From Astragalus membranaceus (taxonomy: Eukaryota; Streptophyta; Magnoliopsida; Fabales; Fabaceae), in the NCBI GenBank assembly GCA_039519185.1, contig CM076851.1:55410751-55474750 (forward strand): DNA of 64,000 bases, given 5' to 3'. The notes under the pieces were generated by a model, which was not told the origin of the DNA, searched no databases, and saw only the letters and a list, made by a program, of their open reading frames with translations. Positions 10,764-22,567 of the stretch are shown in pieces; the stretch's first letter is position 1, and each line of letters opens with the position of its first letter. A program made the translations under genes and the position numbers.

Positions 10764-11155
10764 GTGTGACAAATGCAATTCAAGTTGCTACGCATTCTCC
10801 GATACAACTTCGGTATCTTTAGCTACATCTGTAGTCATAGTCAGGTAGATATTTAGCTATTAAGAATGAATTTATTAGAGGAGCTGATGGCCACTCTTGA
10901 TGACCTTTTGAGATCTAAGTGGGTGGTTAATAACAATGAGAGGGAAGTGATTTGTCGATCTCCTTCCTCCACATTGTTTCTGTGCATTGGATTGTGTGAG
11001 CTTGGAGACATTATATCCGGTTAATCTTATGCAGACTCTGTTAAATCTTGACATTCATGTATGTCATTAGAATAGATCATTTTGAGCACTGTATTATAAT
11101 CCTATACTGTAAAGTGGTTAGCATTTTCATTTATATATTTATATATTATATACTG

Positions 11156-14124
11156 TGTAACACCCCGGTATTTCTTTAACAAAGAAATACCTAAATATAC
11201 AATTTGGTATAAATCAGAGTATAAAAATTCCTGTTCAGATATACATCTTTACAAGAAACAGCGGAAACTACAAAAATATAACATGATACAAGTTCGAGTC
11301 ATAAGACCGAATACAGAGACTATATCAGAAGAATCCAAAATACAGATGGAAGATTACATCTCCAACTTCTCCTCGAGCCTGACGACTAACTGTGCCGCCT
11401 GCTGTCCTTATAACCTGTTCTCTGTAAAAACAACAAATATGGATTGGGTGAGACAACTTGTCTCAGTGAGTCCTACCGTGCCCCCTGACTGACACTCGGT
11501 TCAATTTTAAAACCGATTACCGCATAGTTAAATATATATAACTATTTACCAACATAAATATAGCTCATTACCGACCGTGCAACAGTTCACTAATCCCGGT
11601 AATTTGAGTACTATCATTTATGTTAATAAGCCTAGTCGATTAATTTATAATCACTAGCTTCCAAAGCGAAACGCCGACCGTGCAACAGTTCACTAATCCC
11701 GGCGAATCGTGTTCTTAACTTAGCATAAACCGGCCGTGCAACATTTCACTAATCCCGGTAACCCACGTTTGACCATACCAAAACGTTTCAGGGCCTAGGG
11801 TGAGGGCTCATGACTTCCCTTCCTAGTATGCTACTTGTCGGGTCGTCACCCAACGTGATACATAATAAAATATATATCGTGTCCGCATTGGACCGTCTTT
11901 TCAATTTTAGATATCTATATCTATTATCGATCTATAACCCGTTTTGATGAATTCAAAGTTAGACATCCGGCGTTATAATCATAGCATCGAGAAGGATCCA
12001 CGACCCGGTTTGTTATGCCAAAAACATTATCTCACACGTGGCCTAAGTTCCCGAAACTCGGTTCAATAAACCTTCAAAACCTATTTTCAAAAACTCAAGT
12101 TGAACATACTTAAAAAGGAGTTTTCATTAGGTTAATTATGTCACAATTAATAAGGAAGGAGATTAGAAGTGGTTTGGAATCAATCGGAGCGACGAAACGA
12201 GAAATCGGAAGCCGGTAACAGAACCCCACGCACGGTCCGTGCCCAGGGGCGCACGACCCGTGCGTGATGCACCTAAAACCATCCAGTCAACCCGAAGGGA
12301 GCGCACGGTCCGTGCCCAGGGGCGCACGATCCGTGCGTCCTGTTCTGTTACAGAACTTGCACAGATTTTTCCGATTCGTTTCTCCGATCGTTCCCAATTC
12401 GATTCCAAATCTCAATCCCACCTGAAATACAGAAAATCCAGGCAATTCCAGGCTATATATCCAGTTCATAAATCATATAGCATAATTATGGATTCTATGG
12501 GAAAAACCGTAAAACGCATTAGTTTTAATAAAACTGTTTTCGGTTCTTAAATATTTCGAAATCAGTATTTTGTCTTAGGACTGAAAACAACATAATTTTA
12601 GAAAGCAATATTCCCTAATCGTGAGTAGAACTCACCCGGTTGACGAGTCCCCGAGAAGTCGCGTCCTCGCTCGAACAACCGAACCGTTAACCACTCGAAC
12701 AATCCCCGTAATCACGAACACGCTCCGAATGCCTCCGCAACTGAATTCCGCAACCAACGCCCCTCTTGATACTGACTTCATCTCCGGTGGATAGAATTGA
12801 CGTCTCGCGTGACTTGACAATTCGAATCCCAAATCCGACGAATCACATTTCCAGCATTCTTCTTTCTGTTTTCCAGCAACATGACTCAGTTTTTGCAACA
12901 GGCATAACTTGGTCAATCCGTGACCAAAACTATTCAAACCGGTGCTCATTGTGAAGGTAATTTCGTCTACTTTCAAATGGTCAAGGATTCACACGCATGC
13001 ATCCAGTGGTTTGGGAGATATCATCAAGACAAGGTGACTGGTCCAGGACAGTGTTTGATTCTGAAACCGTATCTTGGGGACGTGATATCTCCTTCATTTC
13101 TCCATGAAATCATACGGTTCTTGTGCCCAAAATGAAGAGATTTATGTCTAGTTTCCAGAGAAACAAGAATCACGATTATCGGAGTTGTGTGCAGGGAGAT
13201 ACGATGAAATCACCGAAAGTATACCATACGGGTTTCACCCAGAAATTTTTGATGAACTTAGATCATCAACCCCCATCACTTGCATCTACGAAATTGAGCT
13301 CCAAAACCGAATTGAAATTCCTCCATGGATCCTCCTCTGTCCACTACAACCCCAAACCAGAAGGGAGACCTTTACAAAGTTCAAATACTGAATGTTGACT
13401 CCTCACTTGATTAATGAGCTTCACAACTCAACATGCAAGCACTAAACTCCTCAAAACTCCATCTTTGCTACTTGAGAGCTTGGAGGTTCAGAAATGGTAA
13501 AAACTGAATGAGAAGGAATGGGATGATGATAGTTAGATGGTTGGAAAGAGGATGAAAAACTGAATTGAAGGGATAAACATTCACTTACATGCAATGGTTT
13601 TGATGAATTCTTCTTCACCTCCTCTTCTCTTCTCTCTCTCTCTCTCGCATTTTCTCCTTTCTCTCACCCTCACATTTTCTGTTTTGTCTTAGTTGCTGAA
13701 TGAGGGGGAAAGGAGGGTGCTCAGCTAATTTAGTGAGCTGAGGTGCTTTAAAAAAAAATGGAAATGTCCGAAATACCCTTACTCCTTAGTTCTCATTTTT
13801 ATTCATTTTAATCAATCAAGCACTCATTAATTCACCCGGCTTATGAATGTAAATACCATTTTCATGATCGTATCATGACTAGGATCCGGTTATTATATCG
13901 TTGGGTGATTCATCTTCGATGTGAGGCAAAAATGACGATTTTACCCTTCAGCTGAATTGTTCATTAACTGAATCCATCAATTACACCATAATTCGATCGA
14001 AACACGATTATGTTGACAATTTCCTTCGACTATTAATCCCCGAGACACGACTAATTATTCCCATAAATAATTAAGTCGGTCTTAGGAATCATAGTACGAG
14101 TCTTTAAAAATTAGGGATGTTACA
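11156..14124 (-). repeat. 3' LTR of the gypsy element (left copy)
   Basis: 2969 bp. Contains three copies of a CGTGCAACAGTTCACTAATC-type repeat (11570-11760) and a G+C-rich duplicated block with CACGGTCCGTGCCCAGGGGC (12230-12345). Open frames inside it (12163-12550, 12632-13398) recur in the other LTR and are not genes. Confidence 0.95.
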
Positions 14125-17100
14125 ATCACCCCAACTTTTAAAAATTTTGTCCTCAAAATTGACAAGACGAATCTTAAGCAAAAAGATATTGATATCGGTT
14201 CATCGTGTCCTCTTTCAATTCCCGAGTAGCCTCTTCGACTGAGAAGTCTTCTCTGACTACCTTGACAATCAGAATATTCCTTGACCTCAATGTCTTCACG
14301 CCATGCCCCAGGATATGACTTGGATAATGTTGCAATGAGAAATCCGGTCGAAGATCGATCGCATCAACGCTCAACGGCTGAAGTGGATCGGGAATACATT
14401 TTCTCAACTGAGACACGTGAAAGACATCATGAAGATACAGACTTTCTTCGGAAATTAACTATTCTGACCTCTTGAAAGCTGACACTAATTGTTATGGACA
14501 ATGGAATGCCTACAATCTGTTGAGGATACGAACTCCTAGTTATGGTATCCACACATCCTGCACTATCGAAGTCAGGAACTCGGAAGGTTTCGGCCTAGCC
14601 GTAGCTTGAATTGGAACGAAACGATGACTTTAAGAGAATTTCTTTGGAATCAAACCATACGGTATCTAGAAGAAAAGTTTTCTTCTCTTCCCGAGTTATG
14701 CTCACATAAGCGCTTGACTCATTTACTAAAAATCTCGACTGAAGCAAACAGAGTTGTTTTATAAAACAGGTTGACTTTCAGTCCAAGGAATCTAGAAACG
14801 ATTTTTCCTTGCAACCGAATCCAGGAAAAACTCTAAAATAATAGCAAAATATTCTTTCATTAAATTGGTTCCAAAACTTGAAAGTACTATAGCTCCATTT
14901 GAATGAAAATTCTTTTCACTGGGGTTTCTAATGACGATAGTTTGAAAATACGACTATCCCAACAATTAATTCACCCCAACTTATATATGACCTTACTCAA
15001 TGCACGGCGCTCCAACAAAGCGGAATCTCATTCTTTGATATTTAAAAAATTTACGAGTTTGAAAGTGATAGTAGAAGTGTTACTTTGTTGGAACCAGCCA
15101 TTTGTTCGATCAAGATCTCACAAACTTCTATTATCGTGCTTGAGTACGGCTCCTTTAAGATAAAACAATTGGGTTCGTTCGAGGAAGGGGTCGGGAAGGA
15201 CATTGGGCCGAAATGAAAGCGGAAATTTTATTTTAAAAGTTTTCTTTGACCGCTAATCCATTCGATCCAATTCTCTTCCTTTCCATCCTTTTCTCGAATT
15301 AGTCCAAGATGAAACTTCAAGATTAAACAAAGGTTTGTATTTCGTGATGAAAAATAGACACGACTTGATTGTCTCAAGAGACTACACAAAGGTTGTAGGG
15401 TTCACTATCAAGGACTCATGTGTTATACACTCACTGTCCGATCATCTAGTCTCAGACTGACATATAGTTCATCCTCAGACATTCTTCCATCATACGGGTG
15501 TAGTGGGTGAAAAGGGAAAAACGCTACACGTACCCAACTCATCGAATTCTTAGAAAGACTTGTTTACTGGCTAAATCAGTACATACTTGCTTTATTGACG
15601 TCTTGCCGATAGATTATTAGAATGGTGAAACTAGCTTCAATCCATCCGATGGATCAAAGTCATATCAACTTACTGTCAACCCTAACGGGATCCAGATTAA
15701 CGATTGGAGTTTCACTCCAGTAGCGGAAGCTTGAATACTAGAAATGCCGAAAGATGATTATCCTAACGTGGCTTGATACTTCTCCAACTAGCTATTATAT
15801 TCACGTGTTACCTAGCCTTCCACTATTTCCGAGCAAACGTTTGAGTAACTCACATCTTTGGTCATCTTAGAAGCATTTCCAGCATCTCAGGTAGTCACCG
15901 GTACAACCGATGTTTTAACTAACCCATAATAATGATAAAGGTGTGTCTTTCGACCATTATGACTCTGTCTTCAGAACTCAAACCTACAGTTCGGTGCCCT
16001 TATACAGGATATGGGTCTTTCAGGATTGTCTAAGTCAACGACTTATCCAATCACAGTTGTCTTTCTAGATCAACTATGCTTTGAATTTTGATACCTATCT
16101 TTCATAGATATTGATTACTCGGACCTTAAGGAGATGCAAATTTCGATATTTGGAATTTTACTAGAGTGACATAAGGTTTCCTTTAGAAGTTACGATTTAG
16201 TGCCATCCTATTCAAATCATTGGTTTCTCGATTAACTTCATTATAGCAATTATTCTCGGATTAGTCACGAAATTGAAATCGCGGTGGCACCAAGGGAATT
16301 TTGAAAACAAAAGTTATCTCGGGAATCACACGAGCACACCATAAGTGTCTTCGTATTGATTCGTTGAAATTATCATTTAGAATTTTCCTTGGCCCAGCTC
16401 CTTTCCGAACTTCCGCGACTATCCGGACATAATTATTACATTACATTAATCAATATAGCTTCAGGACGGGTCTACTCCCATGACAACATCATGTTCGCCA
16501 CATAGGTGACTTTAAGCTCCTCGTTTTTCAACCAGTTTGTTGGGGTCTTAGAGATTAAGATTTCGGAATCACTTCAATGGTTGGATGGCCATCACCACTA
16601 ATGGCAATTACCGGAAGTAGGTTTCTTGGAAAAGAGACTACAACAAACGTTATCCTAAATCGGTATCTAGGAGTCTAAACTGGCTGATTGGAGATCCTTT
16701 TACCAATTTCCCGTACAATAGGGAGGTCCACATTCCACGAATGCTTAGAGTTTACGGTTCAGATTTAAAACAGAGGTACACTTCAAAATACAATTGAAGA
16801 TACAGTTCACAACCCATTCATCGGTGTAGATAAGTTCGTTAGCTTTCCAACGCCTCTCGGAACATAAAAATCGGAGTTCCGGAGCAGAAATTACGAACAA
16901 AATGAGTCGGAACACTAACGAGAATTTCTCACAGACCGTGATCGGAGTGCTTCCAGCAGCGGATTGAAATAAGGTCACTTCTACCGATTCCACATACTGA
17001 TCTGCTTTGAAGGATTTGATTCATAATTCCTGATCGGGACTTAACCTGATCGGCATATTATGACTCTGCTAGTCAATACTGGCAACGGAGTATCTTTACT

Positions 17101-17757
17101 CAGTTAGCTTTATCATCTGTCACATTGTGACTCGGAAGAAGAAGAATCGGGATCTGTACTTGAAATTTTCTTGAGGTACTTCCTCAACTGATACCTAAAC
17201 TGGGATTGACTTACTCCAGAAGGTGAGATTTATGATGAAAACGATATTTCAAAAACTGATACGCTGACTAAATAAAGGTCAGGGTTTCGGGTGTTAACTA
17301 ATCTGACAGATTTCAGTACACTGATGTTACTGCCGCACAATGGCTTCGCTTGATTTGTACTTCTCGATAAGATCTAAGACGTTTCATCCCGCGACTCACT
17401 AGCCGCACCTGATTTATTTACTGAACAGCCGCCCACAGTTTCCTCGAACCATCGCGGATGCCCATCCTTGTTTCCAAATGTAATATGTAGCCCTCCCCTG
17501 CCGCTGCACGTTTTGATGAAACGAGAAGGCTGAGAATCCTATGGTGTAGGGTCTCGGACATTTTCGGGGCTGAGGCAACTATCTGTCATAATTTTCAGTA
17601 ACTTACATGAAACATTGAGTGGATCCTGATTCAATACGTCACATAATATACTAAAAAGGTCTGACATATAATTGTCTAAGTCCCTAGCTGACTCGATCCT
17701 ATGTTCTCGACCCGAAGGTCACTAAGTCCGACAAGGTCGAACCGCTCTGATACCAAA
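14125..17757 (-). pseudogene. ruined gag-pol interior of the gypsy element
   Basis: No long frame remains. On the minus strand 14174-14416 encodes VSQLRKCIPDP-like sequence (seen as MSQLRKCIPDPLQPL) and VREDFSVEEATRELKED, the integrase C-terminal region of plant Ty3 elements. Near the primer-binding site, 17300-17700 gives gag-like fragments broken by stops. Protease, reverse transcriptase and RNase H motifs were not found. The element must have depended on enzymes of a related copy. Confidence 0.7.
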
Positions 17758-20723
17758 TGTAACACCCCGGTATTTCTTTAACAAAGAAATACCTAAATAT
17801 ACAATTTGGTATAAATCAGAGTATAAAAATTCCTGTTCAGATATACATCTTTACAAGAAACAGAGGAAACTACAAAAATATAACATGATACAAGTTCGAG
17901 TCATAAGACCGAATACAGAGACTATATCAGAAGAATCCAAAATACAGATGGAAGATTACATCTCCAACTTCTCCTCGAGCCTGACGACTAACTGTGCCGC
18001 CTGCTGTCCTTATAACCTGTTCTTTGTAAAAACAACAAATATGGATTGGGTGAGACAACTTGTCTCAGTGAGTCCTACCGTGCCCCCTCACTGACACTCG
18101 GTTCAATTTTAAAACCGATTACCGCATAGTTAAATATATATAACTATTTACCAACATAAATATAGCTCATTACCGACCGTGCAACAGTTCACTAATCCCG
18201 GTAATTTGAGTACTATCATTTATGTTAATAAGCCTAGTCGATTAATTTATAATCACTAGCTTCCAAAGCGAAACGCCGACCGTGCAACAGTTCACTAATC
18301 CCGGCGAATCGTGTTCTTAACTTAGCATAAACCGGCCGTGCAACATTTCACTAATCCCGGTAACCCACGTTTGACCATACCAAAACGTTTCAGGGCCTAG
18401 GGTGAGGGCTCATGACTTCCCTTCCTAGTATGCTACTTGTCGGGTCGTCACCCAACGTGATACATAATAAAATATATATCGTGTCCGCATTGGACCGTCT
18501 TTTCAATTTTAGATATCTATATCTATTATCGATCTATAACCCGTTTTGATGAATTCAAAGTTAGACATCCGGCGTTATAATCATAGCGTCGAGAAGGATC
18601 CACGACCCGGTTTGTTATGCCAAAAACATTATCTCACACGTGGCCTAAGTTCCCGAAACTCGGTTCAATAAACCTTCAAAACCTATTTTCAAAAACTCAA
18701 GTTGAACATACTTAAAAAGGAGTTTTCATTAGGTTAATTATGTCACAATTAATAAGAAAGGAGATTAGAAGTGGTTTGGAATCAATCGGAGCGACGAAAC
18801 GAGAAATCGGAAGCCGATAACAGAACCCCACGCACGGTCCGTGCCCAGGGGCGCACGACCCGTGCGTGATGCACCTAAAACCATCCAGTCAACCCGAAGG
18901 GAGCGCACGGTCCGTGCCCAGGGGCGCACGATCCGTGCGTCCTGTTCTGTTACAGAACTTGCACAGATTTTTCCGATTCGTTTCTCCGATCGTTCCCAAT
19001 TCGATTCCAAATCTCAATCCCACCTGAAATACAGAAAATCCAGGCAATTCCAGGCTATATATCCAGTTCATAAATCATATAGCATAATTATGGATTCTAT
19101 GGGAAAAACCGTAAAACGCATTAGTTTTAATAAAACTGTTTTCGGTTCTTAAATATTTCGAAATCAGTATTTTGTCTTAGGACTGAAAACAACATAATTT
19201 TAGAAAGCAATATTCCCTAATCGTGAGTAGAACTCACCCGGTTGACGAGTCCCCGAGAAGTCGCGTCCTCGCTCGAACAACCGAACCGTTAACCACTCGA
19301 ACAATCCCCGTAATCACGAACACGCTCCGAATGCCTCCGCAACTGAATTCCGCAACCAACGCCCCTCTTGATACTGACTTCATCTCCGGTGGATAGAATT
19401 GACGTCTCGCGCGACTTGACAATTCGAATCCCAAATCCGACGAATCACATTTCCAGCATTCTTCTTTCTGTTTTCCAGCAACATGACTCAGTTTTTGCAA
19501 CAGGCATAACTTGGTCAATCCGTGACCAAAACTATTCAAACCGGTGCTCATTGTGAAGGTAATTTCGTCTACTTTCAAATGGTCAAGGATTCACACGCAT
19601 GCATCCAGTGGTTTGGGAGATATCATCAAGACAAGGTGACTGGTCCAGGACAGTGTTTGATTCTGAAACCGTATCTTGGGGACGTGATATCTCCTTCATT
19701 TCTCCATGAAATCATACGGTTCTTGTGCCCAAAATGAAGAGATTTATGTCTAGTTTCCAGAGAAACAAGAATCACGATTATCGGAGTTGTGTGCAGGGAG
19801 ATACGATGAAATCACCGAAAGTATACCATACGGGTTTCACCCAGAAATTTTTGATGAACTTAGATCATCAACCCCCATCACTTGCATCTACGAAATTGAG
19901 CTCCAAAACCGAATTGCAATTCCTCCATGGATCCTCCTCTGTCCACTACAACCCCAAACCAGAAGGGAGACCTTTACAAGGTTCAAATACTGAATGTTGA
20001 CTCCTCACTTGATTAATGAGCTTCACAACTCAACATGCAAGCACTAAACTCCTCAAAACTCCATCTTTGCTACTTGAGAGCTTGGAGGTTCAGAAATGGT
20101 AAAAACTGAATGAGAAGGAATGGGATGATGATAGTTAGATGGTTGGAAAGAGGATGAAAAACTGAATTGAAGGGATAAACATTCACTTACATGCAATGGT
20201 TTTGATGAATTCTTCTTCACCTCCTCTTCTCTTCTCTCTCTCTCTCGCATTTTCTCCTTTCTCTCACCCTCACATTTTCTGTTTTGTCTTAGTTGCTGAA
20301 TGAGGGGGAAAGGAGGGTGCTCAGCTAATTTAGTGAGCTGAGGTGCTTTAAAAAAAAGGGAAATGTCCGAAATACCCTTACTCCTTAGTTCTCATTTTTA
20401 TTCATTTTAATCAATCAAGCACTCATTAATTCACCCGGCTTATGAATGTAAATACCATTTTCATGATCGTATCATGACTAGGATCCGGTTATTATATCGT
20501 TGGGTGATTCATCTTCGATGTGAGGCAAAAATGACGATTTTACCCTTCAGCTGAATTGTTCATTAAATGAATCCATCAATTACACCATAATTCGATCGAA
20601 ACACGATTATGTTGACAATTTCCTTCGACTATTAATCCCCGAGACACGACTAATTATTCCCATAAATAATTAAGTCGGTCTTAGGCATCATAGTACGAGT
20701 CTTTAAAAATTAGGGATGTTACA
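17758..20723 (-). repeat. 5' LTR of the gypsy element (right copy)
   Basis: 2966 bp, almost identical to 11156-14124. Visible differences are single bases (for example AAGGAAGG/AAGAAAGG and GAATTGAAATT/GAATTGCAATT), plus shortening of a (TC)n run and an A run. Confidence 0.95.
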
Positions 20724-20859
20724 TACTGGACTGTTCGTCCTCGTTCATATTGTATCATTCGCGAGCTTCTTACTTTTTCTTCTGTGTTTATTAGTCTATT
20801 GTTGAATTGAATAACTCCTAATATTTTAGGAATGGTCCTGACATTCGACCTTAAGATTC

Positions 20860-21255
20860 ACCCTTTTGAAATGTCAGTGTTCACGAAAACTTTTCTGTTG
20901 ATGTTACCGTTCAAGAGGGAAATCTTCACCCAAGCAAAGAAGAAATAGCAAGACGAGTAGGACTTCCAGTAGAGAAGATTGATAGTGTCTATGTGCCGCT
21001 AGAACACCAATTTCTATGCACCAACCTGTGTGGGCTGATCAAGATACAACATTTCAGGTATTGCATGCTAGCTCATGTGATTTCCCCCTTGATAAGTTGC
21101 ACCTTCTTAGATATATAAAGTGTAACTGTTTAATTGCTTTGTTGAAAATATACTATCACAAATGCCAAATGTTTCATGTATATTAACAATCAGACTTAAC
21201 CACACTGTTACAATTGCAGGAGATTACTGCAGACACTGCAGTTGAGAGCCTCGAC
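20860..21255 (+). pseudogene. captured plastid sigma-factor exons
   Basis: Block 20860-21057 encodes QEGNLHPSKEEIARRVGLPV and EKIDSVY. After a one-base frame change it gives RTPISMHQPVWADQDTTFQ, ending at a GT donor. Block 21221-21252 continues EITADTAVES after an AG acceptor. This is conserved region 3 and the approach to region 4 of nuclear-encoded plastid sigma factors (SIG), which direct the bacterial-type plastid RNA polymerase to promoters. The frameshift and the loss of regions 2 and 4 make it non-functional. It lies on the far side of the gypsy insertion from the CBSX exons but in the same CACTA element. Confidence 0.8.
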
Positions 21256-21294
21256 GAGAGAATTCTGTATATGTTTTGTATGGGTAACTAAATA

Positions 21295-21363
21295 GTTCGC
21301 CAAAGATTGTTCGACAACCACATTCTTCTACATCTACACACGTTCCACAGTGTAGAAAGGTAA

Positions 21364-21410
<47 letters not shown>

Positions 21411-21554
21411 ATTGTTTTATTATATCTACATCATTCAAAAAATTATTACATTATAACTGTTTTTCATTCTTATATGCAGAACGATATCATTGGAGAAGAT
21501 GAAGATGATGTGTTGGAAGATTATCTCGATGAGTTTCAAGATGAAGAACTTTGA
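21295..21554 (+). pseudogene. acidic terminal exons, origin unknown
   Basis: Block 21295-21358 reads SPKIVRQPHSSTSTHVPQCR. After an intron that holds an (AT)n run at about 21366-21407, block 21480-21554 reads NDIIGEDEDDVLEDYLDEFQ DEEL and a stop. The acidic tail ending at a stop codon next to the subterminal repeats could be the last exon of the element's own lost transposase gene, or another captured exon. No family was recognised. Confidence 0.35.
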
Positions 21555-21889
21555 TTCCCTATATATTCATCTTGGATTTGTTTTTTATTATAAGTTCTTC
21601 CTTTAGGATTGGAATTAATTAAACTACGATGTTAGTTTGTTTATGATTATGGATTCGAATTGGTGTTTGAACTAGTTTGATTGTTAAAAAATTATATACA
21701 TTATATATTTTGCACTTAATCCATTTATTTTAATTTACCAATTATATCATTAAAATTTAAAGCTAACTGTGTTGAATATATAATCAAATTTTAGTTTTAT
21801 TTGTATGTTTATGGATTATATATAATGTTAAGGTAAAGATGTTTGTTTAATGTAATAGTATTTTTAATAATTTTATGAAATGAGAGTAG

Positions 21890-22289
21890 AGTTGCAAAAT
21901 ATTTTTGGTACTTTTAGCTACAAAGTTACATGTTAAAATTGTTCCTTATATACCATGTACAACACTTAAAAATTGTTGTCTATATAAAAGACAACAGTTA
22001 TAAAATGTTGTTTTGTTAATGTTTAGGGAACAGTTATGACATGTACTTAAATGTAGCAACATTCTCTAAATGTTGCGTTAGGTGTGGACGATAAATGTTG
22101 CCTCTTCGTAACCTATAGACAACATTTTTCGAGAATGTTGCCAGAAAGTGCAAAAAAATGTTGCCATAGACAATAGGTAACACTGGCTTAGTCTACACTC
22201 GGAAAATGTTGCCTATACTTTCGGGCAACATTTTTTATAGTTTTGGCAACAATTTTTAAATGTTGTTAAAGACCAAAAATGTTGTAGTG
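21890..22289. repeat. right subterminal repeats of the 7685-22289 CACTA element
   Basis: TGTTGC/GCAACA words in both orientations, ending GGTCTTTAACAAC read inward from the terminus. Counterpart of the left-end set. 21555-21890 is A+T-rich 3' sequence without a gene. Confidence 0.85.
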
Positions 22290-22292
22290 ATA

Positions 22293-22440
22293 TAATATAC
22301 CTAATATTATAAATATGGCATAATATAGCTAATATTATAACTAATATTATAACTATGGCTTAATATACCTAATATTATAACTAATAATTACCTAATATCA
22401 AAATTGGCATAATATACCTAATATTATAACTACGCCACAC
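22293..22440. repeat. A+T-rich tandem repeat
   Basis: About four irregular units of AATATACCTAATATTATAAC with GGCATAATA spacers next to the CACTA target site. 22441-22567 holds nothing recognisable. Confidence 0.7.
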
Positions 22441-22567
22441 ATAATTTGGATTGGACCTAATTGGACCCCAAAAGGTTTCCTTGAAGATAATATTTAACTT
22501 TGAAGACTCTTGAAACATTGGCATTTGGATTAGTTAGAACTTATAACCCCGTTTCCCTATCATAACT

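Larger units (their letters stand above)
11156..20723 (-). mobile_element. Ty3-gypsy LTR retrotransposon, degenerate interior, near-identical long LTRs
   Basis: Two copies of a 2.97-kb sequence (11156-14124 and 17758-20723), each TGTAACACC...GGGATGTTACA, enclose 3.6 kb. The flanks carry the 5-bp target duplication TACTG (11151-11155 and 20724-20728). The primer-binding site TGGTATCAGAGC lies on the minus strand at 17744-17755, so the element reads right to left. A purine-rich tract AAAAGTTGGGGTGAT abuts the left copy. The interior shows only a Ty3-type integrase C-terminus at 14174-14416 and gag-like debris near 17300-17700, all full of stops. It is inserted in the CACTA element. By eye I count only about 13-14 differences between the LTRs. 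Confidence 0.95.
7685..22289. mobile_element. complete CACTA element with captured CBSX and sigma-factor exons, interrupted by a gypsy element
   Basis: The left end is CACTACAACATTTTTTGTCT at 7685. The right end, read on the minus strand from 22289, is CACTACAACATTTTTGGTCT. The flanking trinucleotide is ATA on both sides (7682-7684 and 22290-22292), the 3-bp target duplication expected for CACTA transposons. About 450 bp at each end are packed with TGTTGC/GCAACA words. Without the inserted gypsy element the CACTA is about 5.0 kb. It has no recognisable transposase, so it is non-autonomous. Between the ends lie a transcript-like leader, CBSX exons, sigma-factor exons and an acidic terminal exon, all on the plus strand. 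Confidence 0.92.

Noticed and set aside
11156..20723. Large segmental duplication of a 3-kb region with several small genes
   Set aside because: TG...CA ends, TACTG target duplication, PBS and purine tract show an LTR pair; the duplicated small frames are LTR sequence.
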